From assembly GCF_040436345.1 (NCBI RefSeq), contig NC_133215.1, positions 25,471,806-25,535,805 on the forward strand: a DNA stretch of 64,000 nt, written 5' to 3'. This document shows positions 40,090 through 50,400 of the stretch, in pieces (positions within the stretch are counted from its first letter, which is position 1; each line of letters opens with the position of its first letter). A model generated the notes under the pieces. That model was not told where the DNA came from. It did not search any database and saw nothing but the letters and a program-made list of their open reading frames with translations. The DNA comes from Pagrus major (taxonomy: Eukaryota > Chordata > Actinopteri > Spariformes > Sparidae). The position numbers and the translations under genes are program-made.

Positions 40090-40528
40090 CACACACACAC
40101 TGTGCAAATGCCCCAAAGCCAGTCAGCAAGCAGTTCTCTCTTAAATGTCAAAATATTTGACATTACAAACACCCCCGCCTCACTCCAGATCAAGAGCGGA
40201 GAGAACGCAGCCAACATCGCCGGGGAGCTGGTCAACCTGACGCGTGGGCGGATCTATGCCGGTGATGTCAGCATGTCCGTCAGGCTAATTGAACAGCTAT
40301 TGGACATCCTGGACTCCCAGCTCCAGGCATTGAGACCAGCCAATAAAGAGTCAGCGGCACGCAATTACAACAAGGTAAATTGTGCCTGTTGTCAGAGCAG
40401 ATGTGTGCTTGACCTTTCTTGGAAATGAAAGCAGAAATGTCAGTGATGATGGCTTTAACAATAGATGTTTTTTTTTTCCTTTTCAGCTGCAAAAGAGGGA
40501 GCGCACATGCAGAGCTTATGTTCAGGTA

Positions 40529-40565
<37 letters not shown>

Positions 40566-43500
40566 GGTAAATTGATCATTTTCAGGAGCAAGAATAAAAC
40601 ACTTTTTCCTGCCTTTCTCTCCGTCAGGCGGTCGTTCAGACAGTTGATAATCTGTTGGGTCCTGAGGCTCTTGTGTCCTGGGCAGATATGAGCGGTGCTG
40701 ACCAGTCCCGCTCAGCATCACTACTGTTAGACGCAGTAGAAAAAGGGGCATTTCTATTGGCTAACAATCTCTATGAAGGTCGTTTCAGTGACAGGGCACC
40801 AAATGTCGGTACGTGGACGTTCTCTTTCTTATCAGTTATGCTCTAAACATTGTGTAAATTATCAGTTCAGTTAAGATTTTGTGTTCTTGTGTGTGCACAG
40901 ATCTGGAGGTATATGTACTCAACACAGAGGCAGACATACAGGACCTGAGGTTCCCTCACTCCTACGACAGTGACAGCATCTTGCAGATATCAGCACTGGC
41001 TCTGCAGCAGTACAGCAACAATGGTCTGTGGCACACACCAAACAAATCAACATTTTGTACTTCACATATTAAAAATCTGAATTATAAAATATAAGATGTC
41101 TCATCTTGAGTGTGATAAATGAAAGTAGAGTAAAAACAGTAGAAATAAATCTATGTTGTGTCTCTCTCTTTCCTCTGCAGGCCAGGTGAAGCTGGTCCTC
41201 ACTCTCTATAAGAACCTGGGCTCCTTCCTGACCACCCAGAACTCCACTCTGCGGCTCGGTCTGGGGCTGGGCCAGGGGTCCGATGCCAGGCGTAGGAGCC
41301 TGGTGGTCAACTCCCATGTCATCTCTGCGTCTGTGCACAGAGGATCCAACAGAGTGTACCTTTCCGAGCCGGTGATCTTCACTCTAAGGCACCTGCAGGT
41401 CTGAGTTTACCTCAAAATGAATGTTTAGACTGTGCAGAATCCGGTTCCTGAGTATCTTTTATAGGCACTAATATGTGTTTGCCTCCGCAGCTGGAGAACC
41501 ACTTTGGCCCCAACTGCTCTTTCTGGAACGCATCAGGGGTTTCTGGGAGCGGCAGGTGGTCCACACAGGGCTGCCGCCTGTTACACACCAACAACACACA
41601 CACTACCTGCGCCTGCAACCACCTGTCCAGCTATGCTGTGCTCATGACGTATCAGCAACCGGCTGTGAGTAACACACACCACAAAAACAGCACGTGACAG
41701 TGTTTAGTTCACATTCGCAGCCGATAGAAAGCAGATTTAGGGCTTAAGTGTGATTTTTTTGCTTGATATGTGTGAAACTTGTCTCGACCAGAACAGAAAG
41801 ACAATAGACCATATTCACACGGCAGCCATTTTCCAACTGTAAAGCAACTGTAAAGAAGATAGTTAGTTTCATCCAGATGGACACCGGACCATATTTCTAG
41901 GTAAAACAACAGGTTTGATAACCAATTAGCTTCCAGTAAGCAACAGCTAACGTTAGCATTCAACCACATCCTGGCTAACGACACTGGTTTGAAGCAATAC
42001 GATTAGGAAAGGCAAAAATTAACTCAGAAATATCAACACACATCTTGGAGACATTTGTCTAAACCTGGAAGTGAAACACACAGGATGTAAACAAACGGTA
42101 ATGTTAGTTAGGAAGTTGTTGAATGCTAACATCAGCTAACGGGCTATCGAATATGTTGTTTTACCATGAATTATGGCCGAATGTGCCTCCAAATTTTCAC
42201 TGTCCATCATCTTTCCGGTTGCTGATCAGTTGGGAAGCTGTAAAATGACAACAGTTTGTCATATAACCCTGGAACACAGCAGCATCACATTATCCAGCAT
42301 TCAAGCTTCCCACCCTGAGCGTGACGATGGAGGAAAATGTTGTGAAGCAAAATTTAGCTTTATCTGAACCACCTTTGATTTGTCAGTGTGTTTAATTTGT
42401 ACAAATATTGAGCCAATAGCCACGGCATGTGCTACACATTATTACTGCCAACGTTTTTTTTTTTGAGATGATCAGGTGCCAAACGTGAATCTCATAAATC
42501 CAGCTCCATCTTCGACCACCAATTGCGCCCCGGCTCCACCCTTGTGCACTCATTTGCTGTAGCACGGTTGGACTCCACCACCATGGAGCTCTCCAAAATG
42601 TTGTTTAAAAATCAAGCTCAGAGGGGGTGATAATTGTGGGTTGTAGCTGCATGAGGGAGAGAGAGTGATGAATGCTGCAGGGTATTTTGTCCTGCCATGA
42701 AACTGAATTCAGTATTTCTCTGCAAGATGTTCTCTTTGTTAGGTGTGATTTTATTCATCTGAATGGATGTTATGTAACACGCAGGGTTACGCAACCAGAG
42801 GCAAAGACACACGATGATCCACATATGCTCTACATTCATACACTCTTTATGATCTGATGTAAAAAGAAAAATGGTCTCTGCTCTCTCCTGCTCCTCCTCA
42901 TCAGTTCGGGGTCGGTGTCGAGGAGCTTCTCGTCTATGTGGTTTCCTGGGTTGGCATCTCTGTAGCACTGGTGTGTCTGGCCACCTGCCTTACCACCCTG
43001 TGCTGCCAGGGGGCGCCCTGGCACACGGACCACAGCACCATCCACTGCAACCTGTGGGCCAACCTGCTCATCACTGAACTGCTCTTCCTGGTCGGTGCCA
43101 ACAAGACTCAATACACAGTGAGTGCTTTGACTGAACACATACAGAATAGAAGAGTACGATATTCTGGATCTTTCTTGTATGTTAAAGGATTTTGTGAAAT
43201 AATCCTCCTGCTCTGTCCAAATTTCCAGGTTGTGTGCTCCATCATTGCTGGCCTGCTGCACTTCTCACTGCTCTCAGTGTTTTGCTGGTTGTGTCTGGAG
43301 GGGGTGGAGCTGTACCTGCTGCAGCGGGAGGTGTTTGAGGGACGTAACTCCAGGAGGAAGTATTTCTACCTGTGTGGCTACTCTATTCCTGGGCTGGTGG
43401 TGGCCGTGTCCGCAGCCATAGACTTCAGAGGCTACGGCTCAAAAACTGCGTAAGTTCTCTGTTCTGTTCACTTTTTGTTTCGGCTCAGAATGACTTTGTT

Positions 43501-46500
43501 ATTTTAGGGGTTCTTAAATGTATTGTCAATTGCTTGTGTGTTTCTATGTGTGTGTGTGTGTAGATGCTGGCTGCGAACAGATAATTACTTCATCTCAAGT
43601 TTCCTTGGACCCGTTGCTGTCATCATTACGGTGAGATAGAATGCTCTCATGAAGATACATCATTTCAGATGTTTACATTTATTTTTATGTAAGTCATCAG
43701 AGTGTAAAAACATCATGTTGAGTCATTATGAGGATTTAACGGTCTTGCTGTTTGTTCTTTTTTGGGCCTCAGTTGAACCTGGTTATCTTGGTGATGACCT
43801 TACATAAGATGCACAGCACTGCTGCTTTGAAGCCCGACTCCAGTCGCCATGACAGCCTGAGGTATGTACAGTGTGTCATGCTGATGTGTTGTGGTTTTAT
43901 AATGTGTAGAGCTCTATTTTTGGTAGCTTTTGCATAAGAAAAAGAAAAAAAAGTTGAATTTCTGAACTGAAAAAGGGCCTGCGTTGGTAAAAACTTGTTG
44001 CATGCTCATTTGTAATATCAGATAGTATTTTAATAGCTCTCTGGGCTTTTGTTCATTGCTGTGCCCCAAAACCTGATTAAACCAAAAAAAATGAAAGAAA
44101 ACTTCAAAAATGAGTTTGAAAATGAATGTCTCCTGAGCTGGAGGCAGTCTGTTATGTATGAAAAACCTAATCTCTATTTAGAGATATTAGTTCATTAAAA
44201 TATTTAAGACTTATCCTAGCTGAGACAGGGAGCCGGTGTAAAATAGATCAAACAGATGTAATTTGTTCTTTCTTTTGTCTTAGTAAAGCTCCAGCAGTTT
44301 GTTAATGAGCAGCATTTTGAATAGTTTCAATTCTGGCATTCAGAGCTTTTAGAAGAGCAGAATAAAACACGCTGTAGCAGGCTTAATAGTCTGATACTTT
44401 GAGTGAGTAAAGGTCAAAATTGAGCAATGCTAAAATAGAGGGGCAAAAGTGCACTCAACAAAGGACAAAGAGAGCTTGGGTGTGTGTTAGTAAAGTCAGG
44501 GAATTTTGTCAGAATGCTCCTTTAGTTGTAGTTTTTCAGTGTCTTTTTAACCTCAGGGGAGCTTGACAACAGTGGCACTGATAGATGTGTGCAAGTCCTT
44601 TACTTGAAATGTGTTGCACGCACCCCAGCTCTTTTTTTTTTTTTTATCCTTGTTTTCAGCTCATCAGTGCTTTTTAAAGGGGCACTATGTAGTTTTGGAG
44701 AAGAAATTCAAACTCTGAATTTTCATATTTACAATATTAATGAGGTAATAATACAAACTCAGACTTATTTATTTTTTCCATAACTGAATAAACAAGCTGT
44801 TCTCAGAGGAAAATAAGGTCCCAGAACACTGTTTGAAGCTAGAAAGGTGGCAGGGCCCGCCACATATAAACAAAGTATAACAGTATGAAAAGTGTTGTCC
44901 TTTAAGGTCAGTTTGTGTATTCAGTTTATTCATGAAAACAAAGAGAGTTTGTTTATTTAGTTTCTTCAGTCAATGAAGAATTTCTCTTCTGAATCAAAGT
45001 TCTACCCCCAAACTACATAGTGCCCCTTTAAAGCAAGAAATCTAATGAGAAAAGCATTCTGACAGATTAAAGGTGAGTGAACTGTCGTTAAAATTGCTCA
45101 TCAGAATGAAAGTACAGCGTGTTTTATCTCGTGTCCTGTTGTCTTCAGGGCGTGGGCGGTGGGCTCCCTGACGTTGCTCTTCCTGCAGAGCGTCACCTGG
45201 TCCTCGGGCCTGATGTTCCTCTCTGCTCCGTCTCTCCTCCTGGCTTACCTCTTCTCCTCCCTCAACACGGCCCAGGCCCTCCTCATCACCATACTGCACT
45301 GCACCCTTGCCAGGAAGGTGTGTCTCTGTGTTCATATGTCATTATGCAGGAATCCTTGTGTTACGTCATCATTTGTGACTAAACAGATATGTTTAAACGT
45401 TGCCTGCAGGGTCAGAAGGACTATGGCAGATGCCTGCGTCTCTCGCAGTGCTGTGTCACTTCTTCTTCCAGCTCTCCAGACTCAGTGAAGGGCGCTGCCC
45501 TGCGCTCCAACAGCCGCTACACCAGCAGCCAGAGTCGGCGAGCTACAGCTAACAGACAGGTGCATTATAATACACTGTACCTCTGTGTTTCTTTCTCTCT
45601 GTGTGTCTGAATCAGTTCTGACCTTATGTGGGATAATCCTTTTCCAGAGTCGTATCAGGAGGATGTGGAATGACACTGTTCGCAGACAGACTGAATCGTC
45701 TTTCATAGCTGCAGACGTGAACAACACCCCGACTCTTAACAGAGGTAAAGATTACTGCCTTTTTCTTTCTTTTTAAATCTCAGCGTTGCCTCCTCTACTG
45801 TTCAAGGTTGCTACATTTATTTTTCTTCCTCTCTCGCTCTCCATCCTCAGCGGCTTTGGGGAACCATTTCCTTACTAATCCAGTTTTGCAGACTCATGCT
45901 GGAGCCTCTCCTTATGACACAATGCTGGCCCAGGGATACAATCAACCCTTCACCTCCACAGGTATGTTTCACTATAACTTTCCCTTGATGCATCTGTGTT
46001 TCTACACAGCTAACTGACTCTCTCACTTTATGTTTGTTTCTTTGACTGTCCTTTGTTTATGTGTGCTCACAGTACTTTGCAAAACCCTTATGCCACATTG
46101 AAAAATGTCTTTGTTAAGTAACTTACATACGTAGTAACTATTTAGAAGGAAAAAAAAGTTGGTGACTTAAAGGTCAAATATTGTAGAAAGCAAAATTTCC
46201 CTTTAGGTGCTACATAAATACTGTGACACTGTCAAAACGCCCAAATCCACGGAGACATGCACACAGCCTATATTCACAAACTGCACCTTCAAATGAGTTG
46301 CCAAGACGTCTGTAAGGTTGTGATGTCACAACTATACTTTCAACAGCCCGCAGCACAGCTGTGATTGCAAAAACACAGACAGACCTGATGCAGAAACACG
46401 ATAGGTGGTGCTTGCTCAGGCCAGTGAGAGCTGACCAATCAGAGCAGACTGGCACTAAATCCTTCAAACAGGGGGTGAATGGAGGTAGTGCAGGAATGGA

Positions 46501-49418
46501 CAGTATGAGAAAATAATGTATTTTTTGAACATTAAAGCATGTAAGCATTTTCTAATACACACAGTGAAGCTGGTAATGGGCATAATACGGGGCAGCACAT
46601 CATCAAAGAAACCACCAACTGCCAGCATCTTTCCACATCTGCGGGGCCCGGTCACCTTTGGTCATGAGTCCAGATTTTGGAACCATTAGTAAGGTCCTGC
46701 CAGAAGATTTCAAGCAGCCATCAGCCTCATAAGGAGTTAGCAACTCACAGATTCAGACAGGAGCCAGGCCATTCAAGGTTTCAAAATATATACCTGTATA
46801 TCTGTGATGAGATCATCTTGGCCAGTAGTATCAGGTGGTTGTTTTCGTTCAGGCTCTACTGCCTGAATTTCTTCTTTGTGGCCTAAGACTTCTGCTCAGT
46901 ACAGTTTGTTATTTTTTTGTCTCTGATCAGTATGCATATTTATAATTTAGAGGTCCTAAAATGTTTTTGCTTTATACCAGTGTGGTGTTCTGTTTTTAAG
47001 TTTTTGACCTTGAATCGTTGTCTTTTAAATGTTTTTTGACACTCTCCCTCTCTGTCTCTCTGTCTTAACGTGGACCAGTAGGAACCTTCAGAAACAAGCA
47101 GAGTATGAGCTCTTTTATTGTGCTCTCTCAAATCATTGAGCGCCACTTCCTCGTACACTGTCCTTCAATTCATAGACTATCTGTGCAATATTTGCACACA
47201 GTAATTATTCATAGACCATGAAGACATAGCATACATAACATCTCCTTCATGTGGCAACATTACCATACTTTTCATCAAAGAAATTTGTTAATATCTAAAT
47301 ATTTTTGGTAAAGCCACGCCCTCAGTAGGCACATGTACCCTGAACTCTCTCATTCATACATTCACTCATGTAAATCTCTTTGTGTAAAAATTTCATCCAT
47401 GTTTGATAATTGGTATCTTCCTGTTTCTTCCAACAGAGGGTGTTGTGTCCCAGAGCCAGGAGTCCTGTGGACTGGACAGTGTGTGTCTCAATGGAGGCTA
47501 CACCCCTAACACCTTCACCCTGCACGGTCTTGGAACCACACCCGGCTCCCGAGCTGGAGTGGTGGGCAGCACCGACCTTCTGAGGGAGGGAGGAGTTGGG
47601 ATGGGAGGGGATGACATCTCCCCAGCCCTCCTCACCCCCCACGGGGCCACGGATCTGAGCGGTGGTGCTGGTATGCGTCGTAACCTGTCTGATGCGGCAG
47701 CGCTGGAGAAGATGATCATCTCTGAGCTGGTGCAGAGCAACCTGAGGCCCTCGGTCCCCATGCCAGTTCCTCCTGAACGCTACGGAAGCCTGGCGAGGCC
47801 TCACCACCACGACAGGGCAGCTCTCACTCACACTGCCACTTTAACCCGACATGCACAGCCGCCCCAAGAGGGCTGGGCTGCCACCATGCAGCCGAACACA
47901 CGCCCAAACGCACAAGAGGGCTGGCCGCATACGAGACATCACACACAAGACGCTGAGACACATTCCACGACACGTGGACAGGATCAGGCTACTACGCCGC
48001 GATTACAAGATGGCTGGTCACACACACGTGTTTCTGGAGAATCTGAGTCCCGTGAGCTCCTTAAAGACGGGGACAGGGTGATGCAAGGCACTCTGGGTCG
48101 CCGTGGGCTCCAAGACAGGCAGCAAGCGCGTCCCCCTGATGTTCAGGCTAGGCCCTACTCCACCCTCAGCCGCACCCCTGGAACTCTGTCCCGCCATCGT
48201 AACACAGTGGAGTCGAGTGGAGGGACGGACAGAGACAGAGAGAGAGACAGGGAGAGAGAAAGGGACCGGTACCGAGACAGGCCCCTCCCACCTCCTCCTC
48301 CGCCTCCCCCACAGGAGTCAGAGCCCCTGTACAAGGCCCTGGAGGAGCCGCTGCTGATGAAACAGAGGGAGGCAGGCGTAGAGACATGGAGGGGCGGCCA
48401 GGACAGAGAGAAGGACGAGACGTTTCTCTTGAAAAGAGACGGGGTGATAGACGAATGGAGGGGAGGAACCGAGAGAGTGAGGGACGAGTCTTTTACCTCT
48501 CAGAAGAGAGATGGAGAGATGGACGAATGGAGGGGTGGAGTAGAGAGAGGGAGGGAGGAAACTCATCTGCTGGAGAAGAGAGGAGGACGGATGGAGGTGT
48601 GGCGGGGAGGATCAGACACAGAGCAGGAAGAGACTTTTATAACGCAGAAGAAAGATTTTGCGATTGAAGGATGGCGAGGCGGGGTGGAGAGAGAGAAGGA
48701 CGAATCCTTGTTTTTAAAGGACAGAGATGGATGGAGGGCAGGGATCGAACGAGAGAATGACAAACACAAGGACAGAGTGCTGGATGTGTGGAGAGGAGGG
48801 TTGGATGTAGACAGAGAGGAGCCTTTCCTCTTTGAGAGCAAAGATGGAGGTCTCGACGCGAGGAAAAGAGGATCTCTTCGTTACCATGGCGAACGAGAGG
48901 ATTCTGACAGCTTTGCTCTGCCTTTGACCCCTGACCTTGACCTCGACCCTGACTCCTCACCTATCTACGCCCGAGATTCAAACCCCTCCCCGCTCTACCC
49001 CGGAGACCGCCGCTCGCCGCCACTCAGCATCTTCCCCCGAAGCTCTCCCCCGACGAATATATTCGCTCCTCGAGACACCAACTCGCCTCCGAACAATCTC
49101 TACTCCCGCCACTCCCCCCAGGTGTACAGCCGAAGCAGCTCCCCTCCTCGCTTCTACACCCGCACCTCCCCTCCGACCCTCTCGTACCCCGACAGCAGCC
49201 CTGAAGGTCCAGAAGAGGTCAGCCCCACTGGCCAGCCCCAACGACCCGCTCTGGAACTTCCCTACAGCCTGGGGCGACCCCCGCTGGGTCCTCGGCCCAA
49301 TCACCTGCAGACCTTCTACCAGCCGCCGCCGCTGGCATCCAATGGAGAAGCAGTGTACACAGCAGAGCCCGCCTCTGAGGGAGAGGACGGACAGATGCAG
49401 CGGGTGACGAGCCTGTGA
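30894..49418 (+). CDS. adgrl1: Adhesion G protein-coupled receptor L1 (latrophilin-1)
   Basis: A synaptic adhesion GPCR that binds teneurins and FLRTs. Coding exons: 30894-30963, 33595-33808, 34299-34408, (35287-35301), 36618-36825, 37565-37829, 37931-38270, 38349-38642, 39902-40005, 40189-40374, 40487-40525, 40628-40808, 40901-41023, 41181-41398, 41491-41664, 42905-43117, 43229-43449, 43564-43630, 43773-43861, 45149-45317, 45410-45559, 45648-45744, 45851-45961, (47079-47102), 47437-49418. Phases agree throughout; without the two microexons this gives 1874 residues (human about 1474). Order: signal peptide ([19 protein letters not shown]), Rhamnose-binding lectin ([16 protein letters not shown]), olfactomedin ([20 protein letters not shown]), hormone-receptor domain, GAIN with GPS ([14 protein letters not shown]), 7TM (WVGISVALV to LHCTLARK), and a tail with [28 protein letters not shown] and the PDZ ligand VTSL. 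The extra length is in the last exon, which holds tandem repeats. TM6 is diverged (TWSSGLM for TWAFGLL). The ATG has a good context (cagcATGg). Confidence 0.96.
30964..33594 (+). other. adgrl1 intron 2, repeats only
   Basis: 2.6 kb with no coding exon recognised. A family F repeat lies at 32985-33305. AT-rich sequence near 32260-32330 includes short AATA runs. Confidence 0.6.
32985..33305. repeat. Dispersed repeat, family F copy
   Basis: The best preserved copy in the window. It runs from 'cacgattaattgttaagtct' to 'gactgattgttacagctcta' with the 'cacatttaagaggctggaaa' core. Related copies are at 8262, 22060 and 27790. Confidence 0.5.
34246..34286. repeat. (CCAT)n microsatellite next to adgrl1 exon acceptor
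   Basis: About ten CATC units end 12 bases before the acceptor AG at 34297-34298, so the array supplies the upstream part of the polypyrimidine region. Confidence 0.9.
35105..35153. repeat. (CTTT)n microsatellite upstream of the microexon
   Basis: About twelve CTTT units continue into interrupted CTTT/CTTG sequence up to the microexon acceptor at 35285. The strand is pyrimidine-only in the sense direction of adgrl1. Confidence 0.9.
35287..35301 (+). other. adgrl1: adgrl1 15-nt alternative microexon (splice site A, KVDQK)
   Basis: AG|AAGTGGACCAAAAAG|GTAAAG: with the A left by the previous exon and TT of the next, it reads K-V-D-Q-K-V. Skipping it gives Y-I-F-V-C-P-G. This matches the mammalian latrophilin KVEQK insert between the lectin and olfactomedin domains, which is known to tune teneurin binding. 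Length 15 keeps phase 1 on both sides. It sits where the family predicts, with one conservative change (E to D). Confidence 0.9.
35758..35830. repeat. (CTTT)n microsatellite downstream of the microexon
   Basis: About eighteen TTTC units, 0.46 kb 3' of the microexon and in the same pyrimidine orientation as the upstream array. Confidence 0.92.
36826..37564 (+). other. adgrl1 intron inside the olfactomedin domain
   Basis: 0.74 kb of AT-rich sequence. 'tgctaaccagctagc' near 37132 is a common dispersed-repeat phrase in fish. No exon was recognised. Confidence 0.6.
38643..39901 (+). other. adgrl1 intron before end of hormone-receptor domain
   Basis: 1.26 kb, with a GT tract at about 38660-38720 after the donor and a pyrimidine tract (tctctctctgtctgtctg) before the acceptor. 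No exon was recognised. Confidence 0.6.
40530..40565. repeat. (GACA)n microsatellite merged with a splice donor
   Basis: The donor of the 39-nt exon 40487-40525 reads CAG|GTAAGACAGACAG and runs straight into nine GACA units. The array contains no GT, so it does not offer competing donors. Confidence 0.9.
41665..42904 (+). other. adgrl1 intron between GPS and first transmembrane exon
   Basis: 1.24 kb. A fish repeat-like block at about 41800-42160 has 'aacgttagcattcaacc' / 'ggttttgaatgctaac'-like inverted phrases. No coding exon is seen, though mammalian latrophilins have a few more residues at this junction. Confidence 0.5.
43862..45148 (+). other. adgrl1 intron between TM5 and TM6 exons
   Basis: 1.29 kb. 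It holds MITE A copy 2 at 44673-45032, ending 116 bases before the TM6-7 exon. 44220-44460 resembles other dispersed fish sequence ('agacagggagccggtgtaaa'). Confidence 0.6.
44673..45032. mobile_element. MITE family A copy 2
   Basis: The left end is TTTAAAGGGGCACTATGTAG and the right end CTACATAGTGCCCCTTTAAA. These are near-perfect inverted repeats continuing about 40 bp inwards (AATTCAAACTC against its complement). 360 bp long, no coding frame. Confidence 0.85.
45962..47436 (+). other. adgrl1 intron in cytoplasmic tail with candidate microexon
   Basis: 1.47 kb. 46167-46760 looks like a dispersed fish element (it starts 'ttaaaggtcaaatattgta'). A pyrimidine tract at 47039-47066 precedes the 24-nt candidate exon at 47079. 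Confidence 0.5.
47079..47102 (+). other. adgrl1: Candidate 24-nt in-phase microexon in adgrl1 tail
   Basis: The acceptor 'ctctgtcttaacgtggaccag' and donor GTATGA bound 24 nt. With the phase-1 G left by exon 45851-45961 it reads V-G-T-F-R-N-K-Q and leaves A to join AG of the last exon (Lys). It keeps phase and has no stop. A matching insert in other latrophilins is not something I can recall with certainty, so this rests on splice signals and phase. Confidence 0.5.
48387..48860 (+). repeat. adgrl1: Coding minisatellite in adgrl1 last exon (WRGG repeats)
   Basis: Seven tandem units begin with Trp codons at 48387, 48456, 48528, 48600, 48672, 48732 and 48789. Spacings are 69, 72, 72, 72, 60 and 57 bp, all multiples of three. 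The consensus unit is W-R-G-G-x-x-R-x-x-D-E-x-F, then L/K-rich, then K-R-D-G-x-x-D-E. WRGG is kept in six units and WRAG in one. The block lies between the conserved YKALEEPLL and PDSSPEGP motifs of the family and is absent from human ADGRL1 as I know it. Confidence 0.92.
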
Positions 49419-49509
49419 CTAGGGCGGTGGTGATCGGGGCATAGAAACCAGGCAGGAGGAAGAAGATGGTGATAACAACAAATAAGGATGATCAAACTGA
49501 TGGAAAATG

Positions 49510-49540
<31 letters not shown>

Positions 49541-50400
49541 CAATGTTGAGGATAGTGACAATTGATGATGAAGGTAACGATGATGACAGTGACGGCTCCT
49601 TCCTGCTTCTATCTCCCGATCACCACGAGACTTCCCCCTTTTCATGTTTTGTTACTTTTCTATGACTGTGATCCATTTATAACTCTTCCTCCTCCTCTTC
49701 CCCTTCCACTTTCTCTCTTTCCTGAAACCCTGATGTGTCTTCCCATCTCATCGGTGCTTATCCTTATTTGCCCATCGTCCATAAGTTTCTATTGGTTCAT
49801 CGGCTGGGTGTTTTTCCCTCCCTGTAGCAAGCAAACAGTGTGTCAAAGAAGCACTTGTGTGTTGCCAAAAAATCCTTTCAAAGAACATGTGCATGACTTT
49901 ATAGTGGCTTTACAAGGCTACATACTGTAGGAGGAAAGTGCTGAAGTGTGTGTGCGAGCGAGCGAGCGTACGTGCGAGTGTGTGTGTAGCTTGATGAGCA
50001 TGCGTGTGTGCCAGGATGTGTGTGTGTGAGTGCGTGCCTGTATATACATCATTCTTGTATAATTAATGTATCACAGTGAAGCATTTTATCAATATCAACT
50101 GGGGGGCCTCTTACACACATTCCCTCTGACTGATTTTGAACTCTTGACCAATCCCATTTTCACATCAAGACCAAACCTCCGCCCCTCCGCCCTCCTCCAC
50201 CTGCCACTGACTGTTGGTGATGGAACTCATAGCGACAGAACTCTTGACTCCAGAGCCAGAGATCATATGAAACCTCAGAACTTTTCTGCAACCCCCTGAG
50301 ATCCTTGTACATATCGACCTCGAGTGTTCCGATTCTGTCTTGTATTGCTATTGAAGTTCAAGTAAACATGTGAAATAAATGTTCCCGTCTTTCTCTCTGT
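49419..50400 (+). other. adgrl1: adgrl1 3' UTR
   Basis: It runs from the TGA at 49416-49418 to AATAAA at 50374-50379, followed by a GT/T-rich stretch (gttcccgtctttctctctgt) fitting a cleavage region. It contains a (GAT)n tract at about 49506-49540 and a GT-rich tract at 49948-50040. Confidence 0.7.
50374..50379 (+). terminator. Poly(A) signal AATAAA of adgrl1
   Basis: Canonical hexamer 956 bases after the stop codon, with downstream T/GT-rich sequence. It is the first canonical hexamer seen after the stop. Confidence 0.7.

Noticed and set aside
47322-49304. Long minus-strand frames and other + frames under the adgrl1 last exon
   Set aside because: Shadows of the 671-codon GC-rich, repeat-bearing coding exon; the + frame ending in VTSL carries all family motifs.
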